Shown here in pieces: positions 28,922-43,510 of a DNA stretch of 64,000 nt. The translations under genes and the position numbers were made by a program. The notes under the pieces are model-generated. The model did not search any database. It saw only the letters and a list, made by a program, of their open reading frames with translations, and had not been told where the DNA came from. Numbering within the stretch: position 1 is the first letter of the stretch; each line of letters starts with the position of its first letter. This DNA is from Halictus rubicundus (lineage: Eukaryota; Arthropoda; Insecta; Hymenoptera; Halictidae), in contig NW_027488691.1 in NCBI RefSeq assembly GCF_050948215.1, forward strand, positions 372,001-436,000, in the 5' to 3' direction.

Positions 28922-28981
28922 GAGGATAGGATAGAGGATAGGATAGAGGATAGGATAGAGGATAGGATAGAGGATAGGATA
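28922..28981 (+). repeat. Run of five 12-bp monomers
   Basis: GAGGATAGGATA is repeated five times, each unit one GGATA shorter than the standard monomer. The run is followed by GGATATAGTATAGG and GATCGGATAGGTGATTGG. The same run, same count, lies at 41907-41966 in the second macro-repeat. Confidence 0.9.
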
Positions 28982-28999
28982 GAGGATAGGATAGGATAT

Positions 29000-30290
29000 A
29001 GTATAGGATAGGATAGAGGATCGGATAGGTGATTGGATAGGATAGAGGATAGGAGACGATAGAGGATAGGAGACGATAGAGGATAGGATAGGGGATTGGA
29101 TAGGATAGAGGATAATATAGGATAGATGATAGGATGGGATAGAGGATAGGATAGGATATACGATAGGTTAAGTTAGAGATAGTATAGAGGATAGGATAGG
29201 ATTGAGGATAGGATAGAGGATCGGATAGGATAGACGATAGGACAGGATAGATGATAGGATGGGATAGAGGATAGGATAGGATAGAGGATTAGATAGGATA
29301 GAGGATAGGATACGATAGAGCATAGGATAGGTTAGAGGATAGGATAGGATAGAGGATAGGATAGAATATAGGATATGTTCGAGGATAGGATAGGATAGAG
29401 GATAGGATAGGATAGAGGATAGGATAGGATACAGGATAGGATAGGATAGAGGATAGGATAGGATAGAGGATAGGATAGGATAGAGGAAAGGATAGGATTG
29501 AGGATAGGATTGGATAGAGGATAGTACAGGATAGATGATAGGATAGGATAGAGGATAGGATAGGATAGAGGATAGGATAGAGGATAGGATAGAGGATAGG
29601 ATAGAGGATAGGATAGAGGATAGGATAGAGGATAGGATAGGATATAGTATAGGATAGGATAGAGGATCGGATAGGTGATTGGATAGGATAGAGGATAGGA
29701 GACGATAGAGGATAGGAGACGATAGAGGATAGGATAGGGGATTGGATAGGATAGAGGATAGGATAGGATAGATGATAGGATGGGATAGAGGATAGGATAG
29801 GATATACGATAGGTTAAGTTAGAGATAGTATAGAGGATAGGATAGGATTGAGGATAGGATAGAGGATCGGATAGGATAGACGATAGGACAGGATAGATGA
29901 TAGGATGGGATAGAGGATAGGATAGGATAGAGGATTAGATAGGATAGAGGATAGGATACGATAGAGCATAGGATAGGTTAGAGGATAGGATAGGATAGAG
30001 GATAGGATAGAATATAGGATATGTTCGAGGATAGGATAGGATAGAGGATTGGACAGAAGATTGGATATGATAGAGGATAGGATAGGGTAGAGGATAGGAT
30101 AGGATTGAGGATAGGATAGAGGATAGGATAGCATAGAGGATAGGATAGGGGATTGGATAGGATAGATTATAGGATACGATAGAGGATAGGATCGGATAGA
30201 GGATAGAATACGATAGAGGATAGGATATTATAGAGGATAGGATAGGATAGAGGATAGGATAGGATAGAGGATAGAATAGGATTGATGATA
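29000..30290 (+). repeat. 646-bp tandem duplication
   Basis: GATATACGATAGGTTAAGTT occurs twice with the GGTTAAG core at 29166 and 29812, exactly 646 bp (38 monomers) apart. The GTTCGAGG variant and the 12-mer run are also duplicated at this spacing. Macro-repeat 2 has the same pair (42151, 42797), while the other relatives (36799, 49816, 53215) are single. The duplication therefore predates the 13-kb duplication. Outer limits are approximate. Confidence 0.85.
29568..29627 (+). repeat. Run of five 12-bp monomers (second)
   Basis: Five GAGGATAGGATA units occupy the second half of the 646-bp duplication, 646 bp from the run at 28922. The partner in macro-repeat 2 is at 42553-42612. Confidence 0.9.
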
Positions 30291-32404
30291 AGATAGGATA
30301 GAGGAAAGGATAGGATAGAGGATCGGATAGGTGATTGGATAGGATAGAGGATAGGATAGGATAGAGGATAGGATAGGGGATTGGATAGGATAGAGGAAAG
30401 GATAGGGTAGAGGATAGGATAGGATTGAGGATAGGATAGGATAGAGGAAAGTATAGGATAGAGGATCGGATAGGATAGGATAGAGTATAGGATTGGATAG
30501 AGGATACGATATTATAGATGATAGGATAGGATAGAGGATAAGATAGGATAGAGGATAGGATAGGATAGAGGATAGGATAGGATAGGGTAGAGGATAGGAT
30601 AGTATAGAGGATATGATAGGATAGAGGATCGGATAGGGGATTGGATAGGATAGAGGATAGGATAGCGGATAGGATAGGATAGAGTATAGAATAGGATAGA
30701 GGATAGGATAGGATAGAGGATAGGATAGGATAGAGGAGAGTATAGGATAGTGGATAGGATAGCATAGAGGATAGGATAGGGGATTGGATAAGATAGAGTA
30801 TAGGATACGATAGAGGATAGGATCGGATAGAGGATAGGATAGGGGATTGGATAGGATAGACAATAGGAGACGATAAAGGATAGAATAGGGGATTGTATAG
30901 GCTAGAGGACAGGAGACGATAGAGGATAGGATAGGATAGAGGATAGGATAGGGTAGGATAGGATAGAGGATAGGATAGGATACAGGATAGGATAGGATAG
31001 AGGATAGGATAGGATAGAGGATAGGATAGGATAGAGGATAGGATAGGATAGAGGATAGGATAGGATAGAGGATATGACAGGATAGAGGATAGGATAGGAT
31101 AGAGGATAGGATAGGATAGATGATAGGATAGGATAGAGGATAGGATAGGATAGAGGATAGGATAGGATAGAGGATATGATAGGATAGAGGATAGGATAGG
31201 ATGGAGGATAGGATAGGATAGAGGATAGGATAGGATAGAGGAAAGGATAGGATAGAGGATAGGATAGGATTGAGGATAGGATAGGATAGAGGAAAGGATA
31301 GGATAGAGGATCGGATAGGATAGGATAGAGTATAGGATTGGATAGAGGATACGATATTATAGAGGATAGGATAGGATAGAGGATAAGATAGGATAGAGGA
31401 TAGGATAGGATAGAGGATAGGATAGAGGATAGGATAGGATAGAGGATATGATAGGATAGAGGATCGGATAGGGGATTGGATAGGATAGAGGATAGGATAG
31501 CGGATAGGATAGGATAGAGTATAGAATAGGATAGAGGATAGGATAGGATAGAGGATAGAATAGGATTGATGATAGGATAGGATAGAGGAAAGGATAGGAT
31601 AGAGGATCGGATAGGTGATTGGATAGGATAGAGGATAGGATAGGATAGAGGATAGTATAGGATAGAGGATAGGATAGGATAGAGGATAGGATAGGATAAG
31701 ATAGAGGATAGGATAGGATACAGGATAGGATAGGATAGAGGATAGGACAGGATAGAGGATAGGATAGGATAGAGGATAGGATAGGATAGAGGATAGGATA
31801 GGATAGAGGATAGGATAGGATAGAGGATAGGATAGGATAGAGGATAGGATAGGATAGAGGATAGGATTTGATAGAGGATATGATAGGATAGAGGATCGGA
31901 TAGGGGATTGGATAGGATAGAGGATAGGATAGGATTGAGGATAGTATAGGATAGAGGAAAGGATAGGATAGAGGATAGGATAGAGGATTGGATAGGTTAG
32001 AGTATAGGATAGGATAGAGGATAGGATAGGATAGAGGATAGGATAGGATAGAGGATAGGATAGGATAGAGGATATGATAGGATAGAGGATCGGATAGGAT
32101 AGAGGATAGGATAGGATAGAGGATAGAATACGATAGAGGATAGGATATTATAGAGGATAGGATAGGATAGAGGATAGTATAGGATAGAGGATAGGATAGG
32201 ATAGAGGATAGGATAGGATAGAGGATAGGATAGGATAGAGGATAGGATAGGGTAGAGGATAGGATAGGATAGAGGATAGGATAGGAGATTGGATAGGATA
32301 GAGGATAGGATAGGATAGGATAGAGGATAGGATAGGATAGAGGATAGGATAGGATAGAGGATAGCATAGAGGATACGATATTATAGAGGATAGGATAGGA
32401 TAGA

Positions 32405-34690
32405 GGAAACGATAGGGTATTGGATAGGATAGAGCATAGGATAAAGAATAGGATAGGATAGAGGATAGGATAGAGGAAACGATAGGGTATTGGATAGGAT
32501 AGAGCATAGGATAAAGAATAGGATAGGATAGAGGATAGGATAGGGGATTGGATAGGATAGAGGATAGGATACGATAGAGGATAGGATAGGATAGAGGATA
32601 GGATAGGATAGAGGATAGGATAGGATAGAGGATAGGATAGGATTGAGGATAGGATTGGATAGAGGATAGGATATTATAGAGGATAGGATAGGATAGAGGA
32701 TAGGATAGAGGATAGGATAGAGGATAGGATAGGATAGAGGATAGGATAGGGGATTGGATAAGATAGAGTATAGGATACGATAGGATAGGATAGAGGATAG
32801 GATAGGATAGAGGATAGGATAGGATAGAGGATTGGATTGGATAGAGGATAGGATATTATAGAGGATAGGATAGGATAGAGGATAAGATAGGATAGAGGAT
32901 AGGATAGGATAGAGGATAGGATAGGATAGAGGATAGGATAGGATAGAGGATAGGATAGGATAGAGGATAGGATAGAGGATAGGATAGGATAGAGGATAGG
33001 ATAGGATAGAGGAGATGATAGGATAGAGGATAGGATAGGATAGGATAGAGGATAGGATAGGATAGAGGATAGGATAGGATAGAGGATAGGATAGGATAGA
33101 GGATAGGATAGGATAGGATAGAGGATAGGATAGGGTAGAGGATAGGATAGGATAGAGGATAGGATAGGTGATTGGATAGGATAGAGGATAGGATAGGATA
33201 GAGGATCGGATAGGTGATTGGATAGGATAGAGGATAGGATAGGATAGAGGATAGGATAGGATAGAAGATAGGATAGGATAGAGGAGAGTATAGGATAGTG
33301 GATAGGATAGCATAGAGGATAGGATAGGGGATTGGATAAGATAGAGTATAGGATACGATAGAGGATAGGATCGGATAGAGGATAGGATAGGGGATTGGAT
33401 AGGATAGACAATAGGAGACGATAAAGGATAGAATAGGGGATTGTATAGGATAGAGGACAGGAGACGATAGAGGATAGGATAGGTTAGAGGATAGGATAGG
33501 ATAGAGGATAGGATGGGATAGAGGATAGGATAGGATAGAGGATAGGATAGGATAGAGGATAGGATAGGATTGAGTATAGGATAGAATAGAGGAAAGGATA
33601 GGATAGAGGATCGGATAGGTGATTGGATAGGATAGAGGATAGGATAGGATAGAGGATCGGATAGGTGATTGGATAGGATACAGGATAGGATAGGATACAG
33701 GATAGGATAGGATAGAGGATAGGATAGGATAGGATAGAGGATACGATATTATAGAGGATTGGATAGGATAGAGGATAGGATCGGATAGAGGATAGGATAG
33801 GGGATTGGATAGGATAGAGGAAAGGATAGGATAGAGGATAGGATAGGATAGAGGATAGGATATAGGATTGGATAGGTTAGAGGATAGGATACGATAGTGT
33901 ATAGGATAGATGATAGGATAGGATAGAGGATAGGATAGGATAGAGGATAGGATAGGGGATTGGATAGGATAGAGGAAAGGATAGGGTAGAGGATAGGATA
34001 GGATTGAGGATAGGATAGGATAGAGGAAAGTATAGGATAGAGGATCGGATAGGATAGGATAGAGTATAGGATTGGATAGAGGATACGATATTATAGATGA
34101 TAGGATAGGATAGAGGATAAGATAGGATAGAGGATAGGATAGGATAGAGGATAGGATAGGATAGGGTAGAGGATAGGATAGTATAGAGGATATGATAGGA
34201 TAGAGGATCGGATAGGGGATTGGATAGGATAGAGGATAGGATAGCGGATAGGATAGGATAGAGTATAGAATAGGATAGAGGATAGGATAGGATAGAGGAT
34301 AGGATAGGATAGAAGATAGGATAGGATAGAGGAGAGTATAGGATAGTGGATAGGATAGCATAGAGGATAGGATAGGGGATTGGATAAGATAGAGTATAGG
34401 ATACGATAGAGGATAGGATCGGATAGAGGATACGATAGGGGATTGGATAGGATAGACAATAGGAGACGATAAAGGATAGAATAGGGGATTGTATAGGCTA
34501 GAGGACAGGAGACGATAGAGGATAGGATAGGATAGAGGATAGGATAGGGTAGGATAGGATAGAGGATAGGATAGGATACAGGATAGGATAGGATAGAGGA
34601 TAGGATAGGATAGAGGATAGGATAGGATAGAGGATATGATAGGATAGAGGATAGGATAGGATAGAGGATAGGATAGGATAGAGCATAGGA
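32405..34690 (+). repeat. A-type block inside macro-repeat 1 (copy 3)
   Basis: It starts with the 70-bp doublet (32432, 32502) and carries GACAATAGG markers at 33407 and 34455. The order of GGATTGGATTGG, GGAGATGATAGG, GGATAGGTGATTGG, GGAGAGTATAGG and GGGGATTGTATAGG follows the block at 601-2900. It is nested wholly inside the macro-repeat. Confidence 0.75.
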
Positions 34691-36566
34691 TAGGATAGAG
34701 GATAGGATAGGATAGATGATAGGATAGGATAGAGGATAGGATAGGATAGAGGATAGGATAGGATAGAGGATATGATAGGATAGGTGGATAGGATAGGATA
34801 GAGGATAGGATAGGATGGAGGATATGATAGGATAGCGGATCGGATAGGGGATTGGATAGGATAGATGATAGGATAGGATTGAGGATAATATAGGATAGAG
34901 GAAAGGATAGGATAGAGGATCGGATAGGTGATTGGATAGGATAGAGGATAGGATAGGATAGAGGATAGTATTGGATAGAGGATAGGATATCATAGAGGAT
35001 AGGATAGGATAGAGGATAGGATAGGGTAGATTAGGATAGGATAGAGGATAGGATAGGATACAGGATAGGATAGGATGGAGGATAGGATAGGATAGAGGAT
35101 AGGATAGGATAGAGGATAGGATAGGATAGAGGATATGATAGGATAGAGGATCGGATAGGATAGAGGATAGGATAGGATAGAGGATAGAATACGATAGAGG
35201 ATAGGATATTATAGAGGATAGGATAGGATAGAGGATAGGATAGGATAGAGGATAGGATAGGATGGAGGATAGGATAGGATAGAGGATAGGATAGGGGATT
35301 GGATAGGATAGAGTATAGGATACCATAGAGGATAGGATCCGATAGAGGAAAGTATAGGGGATTGATAGGATAGAGGATAGGAGACGATAGAGGATAGGAT
35401 AGGGGATTGGATAGGATAGAGGATAGGAGACGATAGAGGACAGGATAGGTTAGAGGATAGGATAGGATAGAGGATAGGATAGGATAGAGGATAGGGTAGG
35501 ATAGAGGATAGGATAGAGGATAGGATAGGATAGAGGATAGGATAGGATAGAGGATAGGATAGCATAGAGGATAGCATAGGGGATTGGATAGGATAGAGTA
35601 TAGGATACGATAGAGGATAGGATCGGATAGAGGATAGGATAGGGGATTGGATAGGATAGACAATAGGAGCCGATAAAGGATAGGATAGGGGATTGTATAG
35701 GCTAGAGGACAGGAGACGATAGAGGATAGGATAGGATAGAGGATAGGATAGGGTAGGATAGGATAGAGGATAGGATAGGATACAGGATAGGATAGGATAG
35801 AGGATAGGATAGGATAGAGGATAGGATAGGATAGAGGATAGGATAGGATAGAGGATATGATAGGATAGAGGATAGGAGAGGATAGAGGATAGGATAGGAT
35901 AGATGATAGGATAGGATTGAGGATAGGATAGGATAGAGGATAGGATAGGATAGAGGATAGTATAGGATAGAGGATAGGATAGGATAGAGGATAGGAGACG
36001 ATAGAGGATAGGATAGGATAGAGGATAGGATAGGATTGAGGATAGGATTAGATAGAGGATAGGACAGGATAGATGATAGGATAGGATAGAGGATAGCATA
36101 GAGGATAGGATAGAGGATAGGATAGGATAGAGGATAGGATAGGATAGAGGATAGGATAGGATTGAGGATAGGATACGATAGAGGATAGCATAGGATAGAG
36201 GATATTATAGGATAGATGATATTATAGGTAAGAGGATAGGGTAGGATGGAGGATACGATATTATAGAGAATACGATCTTACAGAGGACAGGATACGATAG
36301 AGGATAGGATTGGATAGAGGATAGGATAGAGGATTGGATAGGTTAGAGTATAGGATAGGATAGAGGATAGGATAGGATAGAGGATAGGATAGGATAGAGG
36401 ATAGGATAGGATAGAGGATAGGATAGGATACAGGATAGGATAGGATAGAGGATAGGATAGGATAGAGGATAGGATAGGATAGAGGAAAGGATAGGATTGA
36501 GGATAGGATTGGATAGAGGATAGTACAGGATAGATGATAGGATAGGATAGAGGATAGGATAGGATA

Positions 36567-36614
36567 GAGGATAGGATAGAGGATAGGATAGAGGATAGGA
36601 TAGAGGATAGGATA
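36567..36614 (+). repeat. Run of four 12-bp monomers
   Basis: Four GAGGATAGGATA units are followed by the rare ATAGTTTAGG variant. The partner run at 49584-49631 has four units and the same rare variant, at an offset of 13,017 bp. Confidence 0.9.
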
Positions 36615-39600
36615 GAGGATAGGATAGGATATAGTTTAGGATAGGATAGAGGATCGGATAGGTGATTGGATAGGATAGAGGATAGGAGACGATAGAGGAT
36701 AGGAGACGATAGAGGATAGGATAGGGGATTGGATAGGATAGAGGATAGGATAGGATAGATGATAGGATGGGATAGAGGATAGGATAGGATATACGATAGG
36801 TTAAGTTAGAGATAGTATAGAGGATAGGATAGGATTGAGGATAGGATAGAGGATCGGATAGGATAGACGATAGGACAGGATAGATGATAGGATGGGATAG
36901 AGGATAGGATAGGATAGAGGATTAGATAGGATAGAGGATAGGATACGATAGAGCATAGGATAGGTTAGAGGATAGGATAGGATAGAGGATAGGATAGAAT
37001 ATAGGATATGTTCGAGGATAGGATAGGATAGAGGATTGGACAGAAGATTGGATATGATAGAGGATAGGATAGGGTAGAGGATAGGATAGGATTGAGGATA
37101 GGATAGAGGATAGGATAGCATAGAGGATAGGATAGGGGATTGGATAGGATAGATTATAGGATACGATAGAGGATAGGATCGGATAGAGGATAGAATACGA
37201 TAGAGGATAGGATATTATAGAGGATAGGATAGGATAGAGGATAGGATAGGATAGAGGATAGAATAGGATTGATGATAAGATAGGATAGAGGAAAGGATAG
37301 GATAGAGGATCGGATAGGTGATTGGATAGGATAGAGGATAGGATAGGATAGAGGATAGTATAGGATAGAGAATAGGATAGGATAGAGGATAGGATAGGAT
37401 AAGATAGAGGATAGGATAGGATACAGGATAGGATAGGATAGAGGATAGGACAGGATAGAGGATAGGATAGGATAGAGGATAGGATAGGATAGAGGATAGG
37501 ATAGGATAGAGGATAGGATAGGATAGAGGATAGGATAGGATAGAGGATAGGATAGGATAGAGGATAGGATTTGATAGAGGATATGATAGGATAAAGGATC
37601 AGATAGGGGATTGGATAGGATAAAGGATAGGATAGGATTAAGGATAGTATAGGATAGAGGAAAGGATAGGATAGAGGATCGGATAGGTGATTGGATAGGA
37701 TAGAGGATAGGATAGGATAGAGGATAGTATAGGATAGAGGATAGGATATCATAGAGGATAGGATAGGATAGAGGATAGGATAGGGTAGGATAGGATAGAG
37801 GATAGGATAGGATACAGGATAGGATAGGATGGAGGATAGGATAGGATAGAGGATAGGATAGGATAGAGGATAGGATAGGATAGAGGATAGGATAGGATAG
37901 AGGATATGATAGGATAGAGGATCGGATAGGATAGAGGATAGGATAGGATAGAGGATAGAATACGATAGAGGATAGGATATTATAGAGGATAGGATAGGAT
38001 AGAGGATAGGATAGGATAGAGGATAGGATAGGATAGAGGATAGGATAGGATAGAGGATAGGATAGGATAGAGGATAGGATAGGATAGAGGATAGGATAGG
38101 ATAGAGGATAGGATAGGATAGAGGATAGGATAGGATAGAGGATAGGATAGGGTAGAGGATAGGATAGTATAGAGGATATGATAGGATAGAGGATCGGATA
38201 GGGGATTGGATAGGATAGAGGATAGGATAGCGGATAGGATAGGATAGAGTATAGAATAGGATAGAGGATAGGATAGGATAGAGGATAGGATAGGATAGAA
38301 GATAGGATAGGATAGATGAGAGTATAGGATAGTGGATAGGATAGCATAGAGGATAGGATAGGGGATTGGATAAGATAGAGTATAGGATACGATAGAGGAT
38401 AGGATCGGATAGAGGATAGGATAGGGGATTGGATAGGATAGACAATAGGAGACGATAAAGGATAGAATAGGGGATTGTATAGGCTAGAGGACAGGAGACG
38501 ATAGAGGATAGGATAGGATAGAGGATAGGATAGGGTAGGATAGGATAGAGGATAGGATAGGATACAGGATAGGATAGGATAGAGGATAGGATAGGATAGA
38601 GGATAGGATAGGATAGAGGATAGGATAGGATAGAGGATAGGATAGGATAGAGGATATGATAGGATAGAGGATAGGATAGGATAGAGGATAGGATAGGATA
38701 GAGGATAGGATAGGATAGAGGATAGGATAGGATAGAGGATAGGATAGGATAGAGGATATGATAGGATAGAGGATAGGATAGGATAGAGGATAGGATAGGA
38801 TAGATGATAGGATAGGATAGAGGATAGGATAGGATAGAGGATAGGATAGGATAGAGGATATGATAGGATAGAGGATAGGATAGGATGGAGGATAGGATAG
38901 GATAGAGGATAGGATAGGGGATTGGATAGGATAGAGGATAGGAGACGATAGAGGATAGGATAGGGGATTGTATAGGATAGAGGACAGGAGACGATAGAGG
39001 ATAGGATAGGTTAGAGGATAGGATAGGATAGAGGATAGGATGGGATAGAGGACAGGATAGGATAGAGGATAGGATAGGATAGAGGATCGGATAGGTGATT
39101 GGATAGGATAGAGGATAGGATAGGATAGAGGATCGGATAGGTGATTGGATAGGATACAGGATAGGATAGGATAGAGGATAGGATAGGATAGGATAGAGGA
39201 TACGATATTATAGAGGATTGGATAGGATAGAGGATAGGATCGGATAGAGGATAGGATAGGGGATTGGATAGGATAGAGGAAAGGATAGGATAGAGGATAG
39301 GATAGGATAGAGGATAGGATATAGGATTGGATAGGTTAGAGGATAGGATACGATAGTGTATAGGATAGATGATAGGATAGGATAGAGGATAGGATAGGAT
39401 AGAGGATAGGATAGGGGATTGGATAGGATAGAGGAAAGGATAGGGTAGAGGATAGGATAGGATTGAGGATAGGATAGGATAGAGGAAAGTATAGGATAGA
39501 GGATCGGATAGGATAGGATAGAGTATAGGATTGGATAGAGGATACGATATCATAGATGATAGGATAGGATAGAGGATAAGATAGGATAGAGGATAGGATA

Positions 39601-41906
39601 GGATAGAGGATAGGATAGGATAGGGTAGAGGATAGGATAGTATAGAGGATATGATAGGATAGAGGATCGGATAGGGGATTGGATAGGATAGAGGATAGGA
39701 TAGCGGATAGGATAGGATAGAGTATAGAATAGGATAGAGGATAGGATAGGATAGAGGATAGAATAGGATTGATGATAAGATAGGATAGAGGAAAGGATAG
39801 GATAGAGGATCGGATAGGTGATTGGAGAGGATAGAGGATAGGATAGGATAGAGGATAGTATAGGATAGAGAATAGGATAGGATAGAGGATAGGATAGGAT
39901 AAGATAGAGGATAGGATAGGATAGAGGATAGGATAGGATAGAGGACAGGATAGGATAGAGGATAGGATAGGATAGAGGATAGGATAGGATAGAGGATAGG
40001 ATAGGATGGAGGATATGATAGGATAGAGGATCGGATCGGGGATTGGATAGGATAGAGGATAGGATAGGATTGAGGATAGTATAGGATAGAGGAAAGGATA
40101 GGATAGAGGATCGGATAGGTGATTGGATAGGATAGAGGATAGGATAGGATAGAGGATAGGATAGGATAGAGGATATGATAGGATAGAGGATCGGATAGGA
40201 TAGAGGATAGGATAGGATAGAGGATAGAATACGATAGAGGATAGGATATTATAGAGGATAGGATAGGATAGAGGATAGGATAGGATAGAGGATAGGATAG
40301 GATGGAGGATAGGATAGGATAGAGGATAGGATAGGGGATTGGATAGGATAGAGTATAGGATACGATAGAGGATAGGATCCGATAGAGGAAAGTATAGGGG
40401 ATTGGATAGGATAGAGGATAGGAGACGATAGAGGATAGGATAGGGGATTGGATAGGATAGAGGATAGGAGACGATAGAGGACAGGATAGGTTAGAGGATA
40501 GGATAGGATAGAGGATAGGATAGGATAGAGGATAGGATAGGATAGAGGATAGGATAGAGGATAGGATAGGATAGGGGATTGTATAGGCTAGAGGACAGGA
40601 GACGATATAGGATAGGATAGGATAGAGGATAGGATAGGGTAGGATAGGATAGAGGATAGGATAGGATACAGGATAGGATAGGATAGAGGATAGGATAGGA
40701 TAGAGGATAGGATAGGATAGAGGATAGGATAGGATAGAGGATAGGATAGGATAGAGGATATGATAGGATAGAGGATAGGATAGGATAGAGGATAGGATAG
40801 GATAGATGATAGGATAGGATAGAGGATAGGATAGGATAGAGGATAGGATAGGATAGAGGATATGATAGGATAGAGGATAGGATAGGATAGAGGATAGGAT
40901 AGCATAGAGGATAGGATAGGGGATTGGATAGGATAGAGTATAGGATACGATAGAGGATAGGATCGGATAGAGGATAGGATAGGGGATTGGATAGGATAGA
41001 CAATAGGAGCCGATAAAGGATAGGATAGGGGATTGTATAGGCTAGAGGACAGGAGACGATAGAGGATAGGATAGGATAGAGGATAGGATAGGGTAGGATA
41101 GGATAGAGGATAGGATAGGATACAGGATAGGATAGGATAGAGGATAGGATAGGATAGAGGATAGGATAGGATAGAGGATAGGATAGGATAGAGGATATGA
41201 TAGGATAGAGGATAGGAGAGGATAGAGGATAGGATAGGATAGATGATAGGATAGGATAGAGGATAGGATAGGATAGAGGATAGGATAGGATAGAGGATAG
41301 TATAGGATAGAGGATAGGATAGGATAGAGGATAGGAGACGATAGAGGATAGGATAGGATAGAGGATAGGATAGGATTGAGGATAGGATTAGATAGAGGAT
41401 AGGACAGGATAGATGATAGGATAGGATAGAGGATAGCATAGAGGATAGGATAGAGGATAGGATAGGATAGAGGATAGGATAGGATAGAGGATAGGATAGG
41501 ATTGAGGATAGGATACGATAGAGGATAGCATAGGATAGAGGATATTATAGGATAGATGATATTATAGGTAAGAGGATAGGGTAGGATGGAGGATACGATA
41601 TTATAGAGAATACGATCTTACAGAGGACAGGATACGATAGAGGATAGGATTGGATAGAGGATAGGATAGAGGATTGGATAGGTTAGAGTATAGGATAGGA
41701 TAGAGGATAGGATAGGATAGAGGATAGGATAGGATAGAGGATAGGATAGGATAGAGGATAGGATAGGATACAGGATAGGATAGGATAGAGGATAGGATAG
41801 GATAGAGGATAGGATAGGATAGAGGAAAGGATAGGATTGAGGATAGGATTGGATAGAGGATAGTACAGGATAGATGATAGGATAGGATAGAGGATAGGAT
41901 AGGATA

Positions 41907-41966
41907 GAGGATAGGATAGAGGATAGGATAGAGGATAGGATAGAGGATAGGATAGAGGATAGGATA
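41907..41966 (+). repeat. Run of five 12-bp monomers, macro-repeat 2
   Basis: Exact counterpart of the run at 28922, at offset 12,985 bp. A further counterpart run lies at 42553-42612. Confidence 0.9.
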
Positions 41967-43484
41967 GAGGATAGGATAGGATATAGTATAGGATAGGATA
42001 GAGGATCGGATAGGTGATTGGATAGGATAGAGGATAGGAGACGATAGAGGATAGGAGACGATAGAGGATAGGATAGGGGATTGGATAGGATAGAGGATAG
42101 GATAGGATAGATGATAGGATGGGATAGAGGATAGGATAGGATATACGATAGGTTAAGTTAGAGATAGTATAGAGGATAGGATAGGATTGAGGATAGGATA
42201 GAGGATCGGATAGGATAGACGATAGGACAGGATAGATGATAGGATGGGATAGAGGATAGGATAGGATAGAGGATTAGATAGGATAGAGGATAGGATACGA
42301 TAGAGCATAGGATAGGTTAGAGGATAGGATAGGATAGAGGATAGGATAGAATATAGGATATGTTCGAGGATAGGATAGGATAGAGGATAGGATAGGATAG
42401 AGGATAGGATAGGATACAGGATAGGATAGGATAGAGGATAGGATAGGATAGAGGATAGGATAGGATAGAGGAAAGGATAGGATTGAGGATAGGATTGGAT
42501 AGAGGATAGTACAGGATAGATGATAGGATAGGATAGAGGATAGGATAGGATAGAGGATAGGATAGAGGATAGGATAGAGGATAGGATAGAGGATAGGATA
42601 GAGGATAGGATAGAGGATAGGATAGGATATAGTATAGGATAGGATAGAGGATCGGATAGGTGATTGGATAGGATAGAGGATAGGAGACGATAGAGGATAG
42701 GAGACGATAGAGGATAGGATAGGGGATTGGATAGGATAGAGGATAGGATAGGATAGATGATAGGATGGGATAGAGGATAGGATAGGATATACGATAGGTT
42801 AAGTTAGAGATAGTATAGAGGATAGGATAGGATTGAGGATAGGATAGAGGATCGGATAGGATAGACGATAGGACAGGATAGATGATAGGATGGGATAGAG
42901 GATAGGATAGGATAGAGGATTAGATAGGATAGAGGATAGGATACGATAGAGCATAGGATAGGTTAGAGGATAGGATAGGATAGAGGATAGGATAGAATAT
43001 AGGATATGTTCGAGGATAGGATAGGATAGAGGATTGGACAGAAGATTGGATATGATAGAGGATAGGATAGGGTAGAGGATAGGATAGGATTGAGGATAGG
43101 ATAGAGGATAGGATAGCATAGAGGATAGGATAGGGGATTGGATAGGATAGATTATAGGATACGATAGAGGATAGGATCGGATAGAGGATAGAATACGATA
43201 GAGGATAGGATATTATAGAGGATAGGATAGGATAGAGGATAGGATAGGATAGAGGATAGAATAGGATTGATGATAAGATAGGATAGAGGAAAGGATAGGA
43301 TAGAGGATCGGATAGGTGATTGGATAGGATAGAGGATAGGATAGGATAGAGGATAGGATAGGGGATTGGATAGGATAGAGGAAAGGATAGGGTAGAGGAT
43401 AGGATAGGATTGAGGATAGGATAGGATAGAGGAAAGTATAGGATAGAGGATCGGATAGGATAGGATAGAGTATAGGATTGGATA

Positions 43485-43510
43485 GAGGATACGAGGATAG
43501 AGGATCGGAT
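43485..43510 (+). other. Junction of a 109-bp deletion in macro-repeat 2
   Basis: Copy 1 at this place reads GATACGATATTATAGATGATAG and continues through GATAGGGTAGAGG and GATATGATAGG to GATAGAGGATCGG. Copy 2 reads GATACGAGGATAGAGGATCGG instead. Marker offset falls from 12,985 to 12,876, so 109 bp are missing. As 109 is not a multiple of 17, the junction ACGAGGATAGAGG is out of register, and I did not notice it elsewhere. Confidence 0.75.

Larger units (their letters stand above)
24236..37236 (+). repeat. 13-kb macro-repeat, copy 1
   Basis: Ordered variants recur 12,985-13,017 bp to the right. GATAAAGGATCAGATAGGGG sits at 24589 and 37591, GAGAATACGATCTTACAGAG at 28621 and 41606, and GGTTAAGTTAGAG at 29166, 29812 and 36799 against 42151, 42797 and 49816. 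The unit contains an A block (32.4-34.7 kb), five GACAATAGG markers before 35.7 kb, runs of 12-mers and a 646-bp duplication. Left of about 24235 homology with 37236 stops. No coding, RNA or transposon signal is visible; minus-strand open frames are by-products of the repeat. Confidence 0.8.

Noticed and set aside
29933..29945. GGATTAGATAGG as a homeodomain (GGATTA) site
   Set aside because: It is a rare point variant shared by descent among modules, with no gene nearby.
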